From the NCBI RefSeq assembly GCF_002078875.1, contig NC_034413.1, positions 66,150,802-66,214,801 on the forward strand: a DNA stretch of 64,000 nucleotides. The letters are read 5' to 3'. Made by a program: the position numbers and the translations under genes. A model generated the notes under the pieces. That model was not told the origin of the DNA. It searched no databases and saw only the letters and a list, made by a program, of their open reading frames with translations. Below are positions 36,245 to 49,071 of this stretch, piece after piece (positions within the stretch are counted from its first letter, which is position 1; every line of letters begins with the position of its first letter). The stretch comes from Numida meleagris. Lineage: Eukaryota; Chordata; Aves; Galliformes; Numididae.

Positions 36245-37317
36245 GGCGCCGCGCCGTGCCCCGGAGCCGAGGGGCCGCGGGGTGCGTGAGGGCGAGCGGC
36301 TCGTCCCCGATCCGCGCCCCGTGCCGTGTCCCGGCTGTACGCCTATAGGCGCACACGGGCGTGAGCGCGGCGGGCTGGGAGCGGGCACCGCGCGGGTCTC
36401 GTTGCCTTCCCCAGCGGCCACCGCGCGAACGCGCACATCCAATTTCTTATTCTGTTCCAAATGTATGCCTCCCTCAGCCATTTACTTATTAAAAGGTCAT
36501 CGTGAGCGCTAGTTTATTACATCTCTCCTTTCCATAGAAGTTTGACAAGCCTGTCTGCGCTCACCAACTCGGCAAAGGTCACGGTGCAGGTTTTCTGGAA
36601 TGAATCGTCTCTACCTGATTAAGCATCCTCTACGGACTGCTGAATGCTGTCCCAGAAACCTGTTTGCGGCAGTGGTGTTGTCTAAACATGCATCCTTCCC
36701 GAAGCAGGGCTGGATGAGCAGCCGTTCACTGTTAATAGCGGGCACGCAGTTGGATGGGGCAGCTGCTGCGCCAAGAGCCATGTTCACTGGGTGTCACCTC
36801 TGTCCCCTCCCTGGGGTGCAGACTGTGGGCAAATGTGCATGAGCAGTGCGGTTTGTACCATAAGCATAGCAAGTCGATGAGCAGAACTGACCAAACAGAG
36901 ATTTTTATTTATGTTAACATATATAAAACACTCCCTTAGCGTCAGGTTGAGGTGCTTGCATAGCACAGGCTGCAGAAGCGCAGGGCTGGATTGCAGTGCC
37001 GTTGACCCTAAGGAGTTCTGTTGAGGTGCAGAGCAGGGTGAGGCCCTTCACCAGCTGATGCTGGGGAAGGCAGCGTTCAAAATCCAAAAGCAGCAGCTTT
37101 CCCTAGAGGACGTAAATATAGCTGTCGTACTTCCATAGCACTACAGTCTCTGGCTTAGCTTTTGCAAAGTGAATGATCTAGAATATGCTAAAGTTGAATT
37201 TTAGTGCTTACAACGACAGTGTTAATTTCCACAGAAGAGATGTCCCCATGCAAGCTTGCATTGTTTTCCACGCGGGTCTCTCTGGTTTTGTTGCATACAG
37301 TATTTTCAGAGTGAAAT

Positions 37318-37382
37318 ACTAGCTCTGTTGCAGTCAATGACAAAACAGCCATTGACTTTAATGGAGGCAGGATTTCACCCTT
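37318..37382. repeat. Possible ancient amniote interspersed repeat fragment
   Basis: CCATTGACTTTAATGGAGGC followed by AGGATTTCACCC, with an inverted partner CAGTCAATGA just before it, resembles a phrase that recurs in reptile and bird genomes (CATTGACTTCAATGG ... CAGGATT). A related phrase, CCATTGAAGTTGG, is at 53248. I cannot name the family. Confidence 0.35.
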
Positions 37383-37854
37383 GATATGTTCTTGCAGCTG
37401 AGCAGTGTAGGTAATTGATTGTTTGTCAGACTCAGACATTTACTTACCGGTGTTTTCCTGTCCTTAGTGTTTCTGTTTCTTTCTGTCTATTTATTTATTT
37501 TTGTTATTATCACTGAAAGTAAAGTAAAATAATGCTGAAACCTCGCAACAAAAAAATCCCCAGCAGTTTCAGAACCCCGAGACAACGCTGCTGCTGATAT
37601 TAACACAACCAGAACCTATGGCTTATTGGTAAACTGGCAGAATGGACTGCAATAAGCAATGCTCAGGAAGAAAATGATGCTGTGTCTGCAGACAAAAACA
37701 AAACGATTTTCACTGACATCACAGCAATAGCTAATCCAGGGGTTAAGGACAAAGGGGTGGCCGAATGATTCCTGTTCTGTTTCCAAGGCAGTTTGGAAGA
37801 GCAGAGCAACAAATGGAGTGGGTTTCTTTTCTTCCTTTTTTTTTTTTTTTATCC

Positions 37855-38015
37855 CCCCAATAAGGAGACTTGCAAAAGGGCCAAAGCGATGGTGACTTTA
37901 ATTACAAGGTTATTGATTGGGATAACATTTATGCAAGTGCTACAGGGAGCATATTCCTCCAGGAAGGTGCAGAAAGGCAGAATTGCTGTTATTCCATAAT
38001 TTGCTGAGTTGCTAA
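37855..38015. promoter_or_regulatory. Candidate conserved non-coding element upstream of the bHLH gene
   Basis: A repeat-free block with a homeodomain core TTTAATTAC (37897-37905) and an adjacent GGTTATTGATTGG (37908-37920), which looks like an HNF1/Pbx-type site, sits about 1.5 kb upstream of the CpG island. It may be a proximal enhancer. This is a reading by eye without comparative data. Confidence 0.25.
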
Positions 38016-39749
38016 TAACAAGTAAGAATGGGGCTGCATGCATGTAAGGCAGAATAGTGGGCAATATTTTATGTGTGGCAGTACGGTTTTGCCTGACATT
38101 TGCATTCATGCTACATAGAGAAGGGTATATGAGGGTTATTGTGAGGAAGTATTTAACAGTATTCAAAAGACTGGAAATAAGAAAGAGCTGGTTGATACGG
38201 TGTTGTTTGGTGGCTGGTATTTCTTTGATTTGCCTTCATTTTTTGAAGAACGGTGATAACGGGACGTGCGTGAGAGAATTTAGCTTACCTGTGAAAGAAT
38301 TAAGCTTTAACTGTGAAAAAAAGCACGTCAATCAGAGGATAACTAAAGGGCAGATGTAAATTTGTAGCTAAGGATGTTTGTGGTCACGACCAGGAAGCCT
38401 TCCTTCTGGTGGCTTATGTTTCTGCTTGTCGTGTTTTTGGAGGATTGTACCTGTGACTGTTTGTGTTCTCCATCAAAGCTATTGAACATACACATACGTT
38501 AATTTCTGTATGAAGCATTGCATAGAACACATGTGCTGTGGGCAGAGAGGGGTACGGATCCGCAGAACAGATTTCGGAGCCACCGACTCAGTGGTATGAC
38601 CTGCTGGTCTGCATTTTGGCCTTGGCAAGTGTCACCGCGGCCAGCCCAGAGGACACAGAGCAGCCATCTGTGTGGCAGTGCTTGCCATGCACCATGCATT
38701 CGGGGCCTTTGGGCAGCCTGCACTGCTGGCTGTGGGCCCGGCTCGGCCTTGCCTTGCGCCGCTAGGACCGGTGTCACCCTCACTGGAGCTCCACCATCCG
38801 CTGGCCTTCTGGGGTTGGTGGTACATGCCCTGTGGGTCTCAGATGCGTGAGTGTGGCTGGGAGAGGCTCCCAGGGGAGGAACACTGACCAGCCCTGCGTT
38901 TTGGTGATGCTGCGAGTGCATTTGTAAGCTTTCAGTCAAAGCTGCTTAATTAAACTGTTCTCCCACATGCACAGACACTGGGCAAGCAAGTTTGTGCGGA
39001 GCAGTCGGTGACATTCCTATTTGCATGCTAATGCCCAGGATGTTCCTTGAGCAGTACTTGATAAAGCAGACCCGCGAGGTATTTCAGTTGCGTTTGACAG
39101 ATTCAGGTGAGAGTCCTGAGAAATCTAACAAAGAGAAACAAATAAAGGACATTGATGGCTGGAAGTGTCCATGCAGTTGAGAATAACGCATTTGACAAAA
39201 TGCAGTTCATTACATGTCTGTCTGTGTGTCTTCGTCCAGCTGTGACAACCGCTGCTGTCCTTCACAGCGAGCCTGGGTGATTGAGTTGTCATTTGTGGTG
39301 CAGTTCTTAATAAATGTGACTTCCACAAAAAAACGTGTTGATTGAAGAGCCTTTTAATGGCATTTTACCCCGTGGAGGTTCTGTAAGAGAGTGATTTTCA
39401 GGAGAAAAGGTGGAGAAGTAGTCAATACAGAATGGTACGTGAGAGTTTTTGGGCAAGGAGGACTCCTGCAGAGCATGTTAAATGGTGAAAGGTTACACAT
39501 GAAGTGGATTGGAGGCTCCTCATGTATTAAGTCATGTCAGGTGGGATGGTGAATCTTGGAAGGCCAGATTGTGATAAATATTCTCTCTGCATTTTGAACT
39601 ATGAAAGGCAGCAGCCTGCTCCGCAGTGTCATTTGCCTGGCAGGGCAGGAGCAGCCCCAGCTCTGCCCTGGGCTGCTGGTAGTTGATTAATGTGGGACCT
39701 CGCCGGTCCCTTCTTGATATTCCATCCAGTCGGGTTTAGCATGACACTT

Positions 39750-39785
39750 ATCTCTTCACTCACAATCTCTTCACTTGCAATCTCT
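39750..39785. repeat. 15-base tandem repeat, about 2.4 copies
   Basis: ATCTCTTCACTCACA (39750-39764) is followed directly by ATCTCTTCACTTGCA (39765-39779) and the start of a third copy. It is a small slippage duplication. Confidence 0.85.
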
Positions 39786-40794
39786 CTTCTTCATCTGAAT
39801 TGATCGGTGCCATGATTCTCCGGTGTGTTAATGAGTTTTCTGTGTGGTAGTTTGCTAGGGGCCTTGTTAAACTCCAGAGACATTCTGCCTGCTGCATTTT
39901 ATTTATACGCCCACTCTGTTACTCTTGACAAAGAAGAGCTGAGTTGTTTATCTTGAGTTTTTGTCAAAAAATTTGTCTTGCAGTAATTTTCTCTGCTCTA
40001 TCTGCCCACGGAGCAAATCCGAATGTATTATTCACCTGTTATTTCAAACCCATTTAAACTTGCCAAATCTAAGAGGTGTTTTATACAATTCTGCTGATAC
40101 TCCCAAAGTTGTTATTAACTGCCTCAGAAGTAATTTTTGATTGCGGTTGTATTCTGCGGAATGATGACAAGGCATATTCTTTTCTTTGTCAAACTGAAAC
40201 AGTGTAAGGACAGTACACTTGCCCTCAGAAACAAAGCATTTTCCAAGCAGAGATTTTTAACTGCATTTGGAGCAGTCCCCACACGCTCTTTTCCTTCATT
40301 GCGTATTAAATCCACCCTGACCCATCCTGGCTGGTGGAGCTCTTCCACTCTCCTGTACTTTGCTGCGTAGTCTCAAACATAGGACTTTCAGAATGTGCTC
40401 TCTTTGTGTTCTTCAAGAAGAGGGACTCAAAGCAGCAGGCAGCAACATGTCACGGACTCTTCAGCCTTCTCTTATGACAAAGTACCAGCAACTTCTGCTT
40501 GTTCTGTTCACTTTCAGGTGTTATCAAGAGTGATGGTCAGTTTGTGTACTCTCTTACTAGCCCACTTTTTCCATTTTGCCTCCAGTGATTAATGGCGTGC
40601 TAAGTGTGATTTCCAATGTTGTATAATCCACACTTCACAGCTAGCATTGCTGATAAAGAATCTAGATTCTTCCAGCTTCCCTGGAGCCTTCTGAGTGAGC
40701 GAACTTGTAAGAGTAGAACATACAGTATTAGAAAGGCATAGAGTTGTCATACAGAGTAGGGTGGGTTGTTATTTTGATTGTTCTTAATAATTGG

Positions 40795-40858
40795 CAGTTG
40801 GACTTCAGATGACCTTAGTGGTCTTTTCCAACATTAATGATTCTACGATGCTATAATG
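40795..40858 (+). mobile_element. CR1 LINE 3' terminus, short
   Basis: GATGACCTTAGTGGTCTTTTC, then CCAACATTAATGATTCTACG, is the end of a CR1 in plus orientation. Only about 60 bases remain, so it is either severely 5'-truncated or diverged further upstream. Confidence 0.8.
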
Positions 40859-42005
40859 GTAGAATGATATTGTAGAAATGCACCTGAGTTTAGTTATTAA
40901 AAAATACTTGGCTGCTGTAATAATGAAAGTGAGATGCAGAGTCGTCCACTTGTGTGGAACAACTATTGCAAACACTTCAGAATGCTCATTGCCATTTGAT
41001 TTGTTCTCCTCCACTCTCCATGATTGCTAGATCTTGCAAAGAAAGTTTTGTTCTCATACTTGCAGTTTTACAATCTCCTTTTATGAAGAGCACAAGATTT
41101 TGTAGATACTTTAAAGAATGTGTTTTCAACAGTTTCTTGAAGTGCTTAGAGCTGACAAATACAAAGCCAAAAGAAAACCCATGAAAGAAATGTAATTCAG
41201 TGTATAATTATTGGAGCTTCTGCAATATAACTGCAGCTGAAGTTGTTTGTATGGTTTCTTTCCTTCCTCTTAGCTTCTTGAGTGTCCTCCTATGAAGATG
41301 CTCAAAATCTGACATTCTTCAGATACTCCACTTTTTTTCTCCTTAGTTCTTCAGTTGAACACTTAAGCTTCTGTTAACAAAGAAGTCTGTGATGATGATT
41401 CCGTAGTTCAAATTAGATTAGAGGACAAATTCAATTTTGGTGACTCAGGTTCGTGTCAGAGCTGACTTCGTTGTCGTCAGTCGAGTTAATCTGTCTCTGC
41501 ACAAGTGTAACTGATGGCATAATTGGAATGATAATCAACTGCTGAGCTGTAGGCAAAATTTTAAAGTTATTTTATAATTGCTCAGTGTTTCGAAAGCAGA
41601 TCACAACAGTTGGTCCCCCCTGGTTAGTAATCCCTTTGGTTCCAAACTGGCGTCACTGGGAACGTGCTGTTGGAAGTATCACAGCGACATTAGAGAGGGC
41701 ATGAAGGTAAATGCCTTAATGTTCCCCATTGTTGAAACAGAAGTTGAAGCAGAATATAGAAACATGAAGCTGTTGCAGTTTCCAACCTGTGTTATCAGGA
41801 AGACAGTTCAATATTTCTGTGCCAAGTAGAGAAATGACAGCACTTGGGAGGTGCCAATGCGCGGTGTGTGCCCAGGCCTGGTCACACAGTGCCGGCATTC
41901 CTCCCACCTCTCCTCTCCTCCAGCAGGTACAAAAGTGCTGTGTAAGACTCAAAACTAAATTGTTGAGACCTTCGTGAATCCAGTTCAACGTCTGCAAAAA
42001 GCCTG

Positions 42006-42027
42006 AGAGATTTAAGAGAGATTTAAG
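42006..42027. repeat. Perfect 11-base tandem duplication
   Basis: AGAGATTTAAG occurs twice without interruption. Confidence 0.9.
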
Positions 42028-44199
42028 CAGGCTATCCCAGTGAAGAGCAGGACGCACAGCCTGCTTGGTAGCATCTAGCAAGACAGATCGTTCAGCTGAT
42101 CATCAACTGGAGAGGACCTTTAAGGGGCCATTCCAGTTTGAACAAATTAAACCAGCCCTTGGGTATCTCTGAGGTGTTTTAGAAGCTCCTTTGGTCCTGG
42201 GAACCAAAAGCTAGTGTGGGAAAGGCAGTTCAGAATGAGTGTTTCAGAGAGCTGAAGCCACAGCTGTCGATGAATATGTCTGTTTGGTGGTTCTCTGGAG
42301 CTGGAATAATACAGTTTATTGAATAACCTGTGAATTATGACAGACTAAGAGTTTACAGTCTGGAAGCTTAAAAGGGTATGCTGTAGTGCCAGACAAGTAT
42401 GAAATGATGCCAGCATTATGCTTTTAGTGTGAACTTTTAGCTTTATCAGTGTAGGATCACGTAAAATAAGTTTGACTAAGCTATGTAGACTGGGGGGCTG
42501 TGTAGACTAATGATCTCACGTACACTGCAAGTATGAGTCACACTTTTTTGGATCTGTACCAATGGACACTTTTTCCTGGTTCTGTTACGTGGGAAGTCTT
42601 TTACATACGATACGAATTGCACACCAGAGATGAAGCTTTCACACACAGAGAGCCCTCTACAAAGATTAGCTGACCTTTCTGCATGTGCCCATGGGAATAT
42701 CACTCTGATAGAAGTAGCCACTCTCATTAAGATCCCTGCTGACAGTTGGCAGACCACGTGGTCCTGCGTAACACAAGTGCAGGGTCTCACATCCCAAGCC
42801 TTCAAAGATTGTGCATGTAGGAAGAGTGGCTTAGTGGTATTCTGAGTTAAACCAAACTGTCTTTTTTTAGCTTAAAAAAGTGCTGTTTGCCTTGTGTTTC
42901 CTGAATATACCCTACAAGACAGGTGTCTTTGCTGTGCTTGGTATTATCCTCAAAGACACCATCAATAATATGAAATGTTTTTGGATATTATATTTTGAGA
43001 ACTCACTGCCACAGTGTTTTACAGCTTACTGATTGCTACATGTATTGGTCTGAATAGAGTATTAAATTCAGCAACTGCAACGCTGGTTAGTGCTTCCTTC
43101 TTTTCTGTCCTCGTGCAACCTGCAGTTCACCAACAGCTACCGCTGTTTCCCTCCCAGCTGTGCCCAGTATCTTTATGTGTATCTCAGAGCACATTTCGGA
43201 GCGCTCTGGATCTCCTCTTTTCTGCTTCTCTTTCTTTTAAAATAACTACAGCTTTCAAGCAGCCTTGTGGGGCCCCAGAAGGTTTGGGATGGACACTGCA
43301 GGTCCCCAGTTGACAGCAGTGCTCGTCTCTCATTGTAGATGCTGCTGAATGATTCTTAGAGAGAGAGAGACGACCTTTGCATAAGAAACAACTGCTGATT
43401 AGCGTGCCAGGTTTTTCATTCTCACTTCAGAATATATTCACATTCTCTGTCCAAGATTTCTGGTCCATTTTGGGCCAGCACGCACTATCACAGCGTTCCA
43501 GGTGCTGGGCCAGAGCTACCGGTTTGGACCCAATCTCAGCTTTCATGTAAAAAGTGAACGTGCAAACAGCACTGTGATGAAGAATGCCTGAAATCCTGAA
43601 TTGAGCATACCTGAGGGAGAGCTGTTTGAATAAAAAAAATGTCGAAACCATACCTCTGTTATATACAAAGTAAGCACTTCATTAAAAAGTAGTCGAGTGA
43701 TTCAAGTCACGGCTCTTCTAAAGTCCTTGCTGACTGGAGATTTTTTAAACTTTTTAATATGAATGATATTTAAAGTTCATTTTCTTGCTTTCGTGAGTAC
43801 TATCTAAACCTCCTGCACAGATGTTGTTGTTACTCACGCTGTTGTGAGAGCAAACAGTATGCCAGCACCTGTGTTTACATGGATAGAGCACATACAATCA
43901 GCTTCTTTCAGCTTTCCTTTTTCCCGTTGTACCTGACTGTTCTTTTGGACATTTTGCTCTCTGTAGTAACCTACTGCCAAATCTTATGAAACATTTCCTT
44001 TTATATTAGGAATACTACAAGACCCCTGTAAAAAGGAATTCTTTTCTTGTATCCGACATTAAGAGTGAGTAGTTAAAGAAACTGCAGCCTGACATATCCA
44101 GCAACCATACTGGAAGTGATTTCTTGCAGGAAATAAAAGCCTTCTGCTGAAATCATTAAAATGAAATTCTTGACTTGTCTTGAGATCTTTGAAGGTTTG

Positions 44200-44470
44200 G
44201 AGAGGCAGGCTTGCATAGTTCTGTGCCTGTTAGGCATATCTGCATGCCAGCCTGCCTTCTAGACAGACCTCAATAAGTTGCTTTCCTGAAAGGTGCTGTA
44301 CAAAGGCTTATAACTCACTTGCAGGCAGGCAGGAACTGGTACCTGTCTAGGAGACATCCCCTTGCTGATGACCTGCCTCCAAGGCAGATCTGCCTAGTTA
44401 TCTTTTCCATCTTTGAAGCCACTCCACACAGAGTTCTGTCCGTAGCAGACTGAACTGCTGCCTGCCAGGG
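44200..44470. repeat. Cluster of GGCAGG/CCTGCC motifs on both strands
   Basis: The hexamer GGCAGG or its complement recurs at least six times in about 270 bases, and the cluster includes the 12-base perfect palindrome GGCAGATCTGCC (44383-44394). I do not recognise a transposon in it. It may be a decayed satellite-like expansion or a cluster of transcription-factor sites. Confidence 0.4.
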
Positions 44471-47400
44471 AGGTACTTGGGTTGATAAGCTTTCTGATAG
44501 ACATTCCTGAGCAATTATTTACCCCAAACATCATATTTCTGAAAGGAGCGTGTACAATATGAATCTGTAAATTACATTTCTAGTTCTGACTGATCACTAT
44601 GTCTGCTATTCACCATGCACTGCAGTGTGTAAGAAATATAACAAACATCTCTCTCCCACGTTAAGAAAAATAAAGAAGCCAGTCAAAAAAATCTGCTAAT
44701 GTGGCACAGAGCTCACACATGCTCATGCTCACTTCTGTGGCAGTAATCTTGCTGCCAAACTTGCTGAATGGGAGGAAGGGAGCGAAGTGGGCTGGCTTGT
44801 TTTTTAAATTCAAAATTACTATTCTATGTTGAAGGGCTGGGAGGAAGGTAGGGAGCGTATGCTTCAATATACAGTCTTAAAAAATGCGTATGGTCATTGT
44901 GAGTCAGGGAACCTGTTCATTCATACAATATTGCAAGTGCCATTTGCTCATTTTTAATCAAAGAAATGCTTTATTTTACTTGAGCCAAACCAAACCAACC
45001 CCCCAATTACTAGTTAACAGTAAAATATGTACGGCTTAATTTCTTTTGCTTTCCTAGAGAAATTCAGATTGCAGATCAGGCATTAGACTTGAGGCAAAGT
45101 GACATTTACATTCTCAGGGCCATAAACCTGCAGTGGTTAAGTCACCTGATGAAGGACGGATCAGCTATTAATATTTTAATGTTTGGGGCAATATTATTTT
45201 GTAAATATACTGGTGTGATTCTGTGTTAGCCCAATGGCAGTCAGCATATAGTCAGTCTGACAGACATGGAATGAGCCCAGGATGAGTCTTGTTCTAGCTC
45301 TGCTTGTGTTTTGCAGAAGAAGCACGAGTCTTCCTTTACGTATGTTTGCATTTGACATAATACGACAAGTCCCATGTGTCTGCAAAACATTAATTTGGGA
45401 AGTGCGACAGGTATTTCAGCATCTATTGGTCCTACTCTGTTTCTTCTCTAGTCTGTGCCACTCCAGTGGTGGACTAGTAGCTCTCATCACAGGTCTTTTT
45501 GGCTGTTTCAGTCCCATGAAATCTGAGGCACTATGGATCAGAGCACATAAGGGTATGCATCCCCAGGCCTGGATGTGGTGCGCTTTGTCACAGGACAGGC
45601 ATATGTCCAATGCGAGCTGTCTCCAGTTTGTAGCTGGCCCAGCATGCATTTACATTTGCATCACTTCCCTGGACAGCTTTTTCTTTCCCTTCTGCCCAAA
45701 TTAATTTCATACATTGGATGTGAGGAATAGAAATTAGGAGCATGGAGTCACGCTATGCTATTCAGAAATGGAGGCATGATCCCCTTTATTTTTAACTCTT
45801 CTGTCATCCTCTCAACCTCTTTCACCCCAACTTTATTCTAGCATATTTTGACTAATGACTATGGTTGAAGAAATGGAAATCTGCTCCTGGGTATTTCTCA
45901 AGCAGACTAAGTTTGTCAGCTAAATTATTCATTGTGAATTAGCTCCTAGGAGGCAGGAACTATACTTAGTGCGCCGATGACCGGGCTGCACCTCTGGGTA
46001 CTGCTGCAACACTCAGACGTAGCGCTGACAAAATTCACAGTTTCCAATGGCTCCAAATGACAAAGTAGATTTCTCCTGTGTCCGTTAGCCGCGTGGAGCT
46101 GTGCGGAGCTAAGAGGCACGACCTGCTCAAGAGAGGGGAGCTGGGCGCTGACAGCAAACGCGCCGTTCCAAGTAAAAAGTTGGGTGTGCTACAACATCGC
46201 GAAGCTGCGTGTAACGTTTTGGTGTAGGAGATCTATTAGAAGCCTCCATTTGTGGGAAATAGCCGAGTCCACCCGCTCCCCAAGCATGTGCAGAGGGGTC
46301 AGCTTGCTGTTCATAAACCAATCTGAGATTCATGCAAGTTACCAGATGGCCTGGTACTACTTACTGTGTGTCACTAGCTCGGGTAGCTTTCGATCTGCAC
46401 ATCTGAAACCATGCTTATTTGAATCCATGTTTTGCTTTCTGCAAACCCTAGGTATGTTTTTAATCAGGTGACATGCTGTTACGTGTGAATCAGTTGATAA
46501 TGTGTGGAAAGTTATTACTCCAAGTACGTTTTAAGTCATTTTTGAGAAATGGTTGGAATAGTGCATTTTAAAAATCAAAGTATATTGGAGGAAATGCACT
46601 AACCTCATGTCTTCATTAAAGGCTAACTGAGGATTTTGTTTTCAGTGGCGTACTGTCCTATTCCAATCTCACCATCGTTGAGCTTTTCAAATGTGTTGCC
46701 GGAAAATCCTCTGGTGCTCATCCCTGTGTATTTTGAGAAACAGCAGGCACCAAAGAGAAGACTTTAATGGATGTGAACACAAGAAACGAGTTAGTGAAAT
46801 CCAGTGATTGTGTTAGAGAACTGGACCTGTAGCAGGCATGGGCAAAACCGCTCTGCTCCTGAACCCTTCAAGCTTTAGTGAATTAGATGAAGAGTAACGC
46901 AGATCTGAGCTCACCATAAATTTTAGTTAGAGTTTTGTGACGCTGAAGTCCCTGCCAAGCTTCTGCCAGCCCTGCCTAGGTTCTTCATCTCCATCCTGCA
47001 TAACAATACACATCCTCACACAGTGTGCCGTGGTCTCCTACATACAGTAAGAATAATGAGTGCAATTACCAGCTGGGAGCAAGGTGGAAAATCCTCAGTC
47101 TTTCCTCTTGTCACATAACTTCACTGGGTGGAATCAGACACTTCAGGCACGTGAGGAACTGGTGCCAGCTTCCCATGCACACCTTGTTCAAGATTGCTTC
47201 GTGGGGTGTGAGCACCCAGTCCGCTGTGCTGGATATACAGTGACTTGCCTGGGAGCACTATTTTAGAGACCAGTGGGGAATATTTCTGTCCATCCTTTAC
47301 TCGGGGTCAGAATTTTCGCTGGCATTATGCTTTCAGGGTGAGCTACGACCTGTTTTTTTAATTTTCTGCTGGCTGTTTCTTTCGAGAGGTAGATCTGTCT

Positions 47401-48659
47401 CTGTGCTCCTTTCCAAACAAAATCTCCCTGCTCATCCTGTTTTTAAATCAACATTCCACCCCCTCTGCTTTTCACCACTTGAGATACAATAGTTTCTGTG
47501 CTTTGAGAAGGAAAACTGGCTGCTAATTGTAGCGATGGAGAAAAATGTGCTAAAATAAACAGGAGCCCTACAGCATGGACAACTCCTGAAGCCTGGTTTC
47601 CTATGGTTTTGTGCCTCAGTTGTGACTGAGCTCTGATTCATACTGCAGCTCTTTTCTCAGTGGGGGTGCAAAGAGGATTATCGCTGCCCAAGTATTTGTG
47701 TTCACAATTTGTGTTGATAATAGAAGGCCTTTGAGCTCTCTACCTCTCTGGCAGGCTTGTTTAAACCAGCTGAAAGACAAAAAAAAGTTACGGAGTGGAC
47801 AGACAGACAGACGCATGCATTTGTTGCCCTGAAAATGCATGCAACAGCTCTAACAGATCTTATCCTACCCGAACTGTTCGTCCCTTACGTCACTTTAAAA
47901 CTAGAGGTAAATTTGCTTTCCCTTCTCTCTGCCTGGGTGTGCTTTTTAGCGGTAGAGAGGTCTTTCATCCCTACAGCCTTTGTGCTGTGGTCTTGGAACT
48001 GCTCCAAACCGGTTCCTGCATCTCCTCCAAGTTGCTGGCTTCAGACCTGCAGCACCGTGCTTCTGCTCTATCTTTTCATTGGGACTGAATGCATTCCACT
48101 AAGACATGTGGGCCCATTCATCTCGTCCGCGTGCTTGTTAGCTTTTGCTGGATTTTAAGCCTGGGTATCACAAAAAACCCCACAGCACAATAGCAGGCAA
48201 ACAAGCCAAGGAAAATCATTAAAGTCTTCCCCACTTTTAGCATGGCACACAACGAGCCTATCTCCCATTTATGTGCACCGAGTGCATCTCTCATATTTCC
48301 TACATTCTCCTAATTGCGTGCACATCCAGCAGTGCACCTTGCCCACAGGGAAGATGCTTGTGCTCCCTCTGAGTTTGCTTGCAGATCGGAGAACATGAGA
48401 AAAACGCGCTCCCGGCATGGCCAGCAGCTACATGTCAAAATTTGGCTCCAAGACAGCAATACTTAAACTTTATTTCTCTAAGCAAGCACTCCTTACACGA
48501 GTAGGGACTGAAGGATCAGACTCATAGCGTTGTAGAATCACCCTCTTAGGAATTTTCAGAACTGCCTAGAACGCTTCGAATCTCATTCTCCAAACCCTCA
48601 GGCAGCCTCGTGCATCTCAGCTCTAATACACTGAAACAGCAGACACTGATGAAAAAGGA

Positions 48660-48930
48660 ACAAGGAGGGGGAGATGCGCCATTCCCTGCGGGGCAGGCAG
48701 AACCGCGGTGGGACAAACCCCGCTAGCCCTTCTCCATTGCGCCGGAGGACGCGGGGCCGGCGGGAGGAGCCCGGGGCAGCCCCGCAGCGAGCAGGCCTCG
48801 CCCCGCCGCCCGCCCGCCGCCAGGTGGCGCTGCGGCCCCGCGCTGCGGCCTACCCGACTCCTCAACGCGGCGCCGGCTGCCTTCGGCCTCGGCGAACCGG
48901 GCCTGGAGTTGTTTTCCTCGTCGTTTTAGA
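48660..48930. promoter_or_regulatory. Orphan CpG island
   Basis: A compact GC-rich, CpG-dense patch is isolated in AT-rich DNA. Open frames cross it on both strands but none has a recognisable domain or consistent splice sites. The minus-strand ATG at 48738 reads only four codons. It could be the promoter of a non-coding RNA or of an alternative transcript, or an insulator, since it holds a strong CTCF motif. Confidence 0.65.
48817..48830 (+). promoter_or_regulatory. Strong CTCF motif inside the CpG island
   Basis: CCGCCAGGTGGCGC fits the CTCF core CCASYAGRKGGCRS with a single deviation (G for A at position 3), and the sequence continues with TGCGG as in many high-affinity sites. Its plus orientation is opposite to the two motifs at 16803 and 23354. 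The three CpG within it make binding potentially methylation-sensitive. Confidence 0.6.
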
Positions 48931-49071
48931 GCTCCAGGAGCTGTGACAGAGGCTGGAACAAACTTCAGCTTTGAAAGCAGTAACTCGAGGGGACTTTTTC
49001 TCAGTTTGTCCCCCAGTTGCGGGGGGACTTGCAGACGGGTCGTGCAAGCGCCAGTCTTTCTTTCTTCCTGC

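Larger units (their letters stand above)
35400..36450. promoter_or_regulatory. CpG island over the bHLH gene
   Basis: High GC and dense CpG span the coding exon at 36004-35726, the assembly gap and the DNA upstream to about 36.45 kb. The upstream part (36245-36450) is probably the 5' UTR, promoter or the lost N-terminal coding part. No convincing TATA box was placed. An AT-rich TTTTAATAAG on the minus strand near 36490 could act as one but its distance to a start codon is unknown because of the gap. Confidence 0.75.
36500..48650. other. Non-coding stretch upstream of the bHLH gene
   Basis: No exon or RNA gene could be supported. A moderately GC-rich patch at about 38.55-38.87 kb has overlapping open frames on both strands, the longest 146 codons, with no recognised domain. 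One short CR1 tail, possible old repeats and small tandem repeats are listed separately. Being upstream of a developmental bHLH gene, the stretch is a reasonable place for its enhancers. Confidence 0.5.

Noticed and set aside
36245..36481. Open frame starting MAEGGIHLEQ upstream of the gap as the N-terminus of the bHLH protein
   Set aside because: It is in frame with the bHLH only if the gap is truly a multiple of three; its residues (Arg/Pro/Ser-rich) lack any family motif. More likely 5' UTR or promoter.
38499..38939. 146-codon minus-strand frame and overlapping plus-strand frames
   Set aside because: Moderately GC-rich DNA opens several frames at once on both strands; none resembles a known protein.
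42085..42180. Possible CR1 end (TGATCATCAACTGGAGAGGACC)
   Set aside because: Only a loose similarity over about 20 bases, without the flanking CR1 phrases.
47222..47275. Possible MIR fragment (GTGACTTGCCTGGGAGCAC)
   Set aside because: Only one short phrase fits and the flanks do not follow the MIR core.
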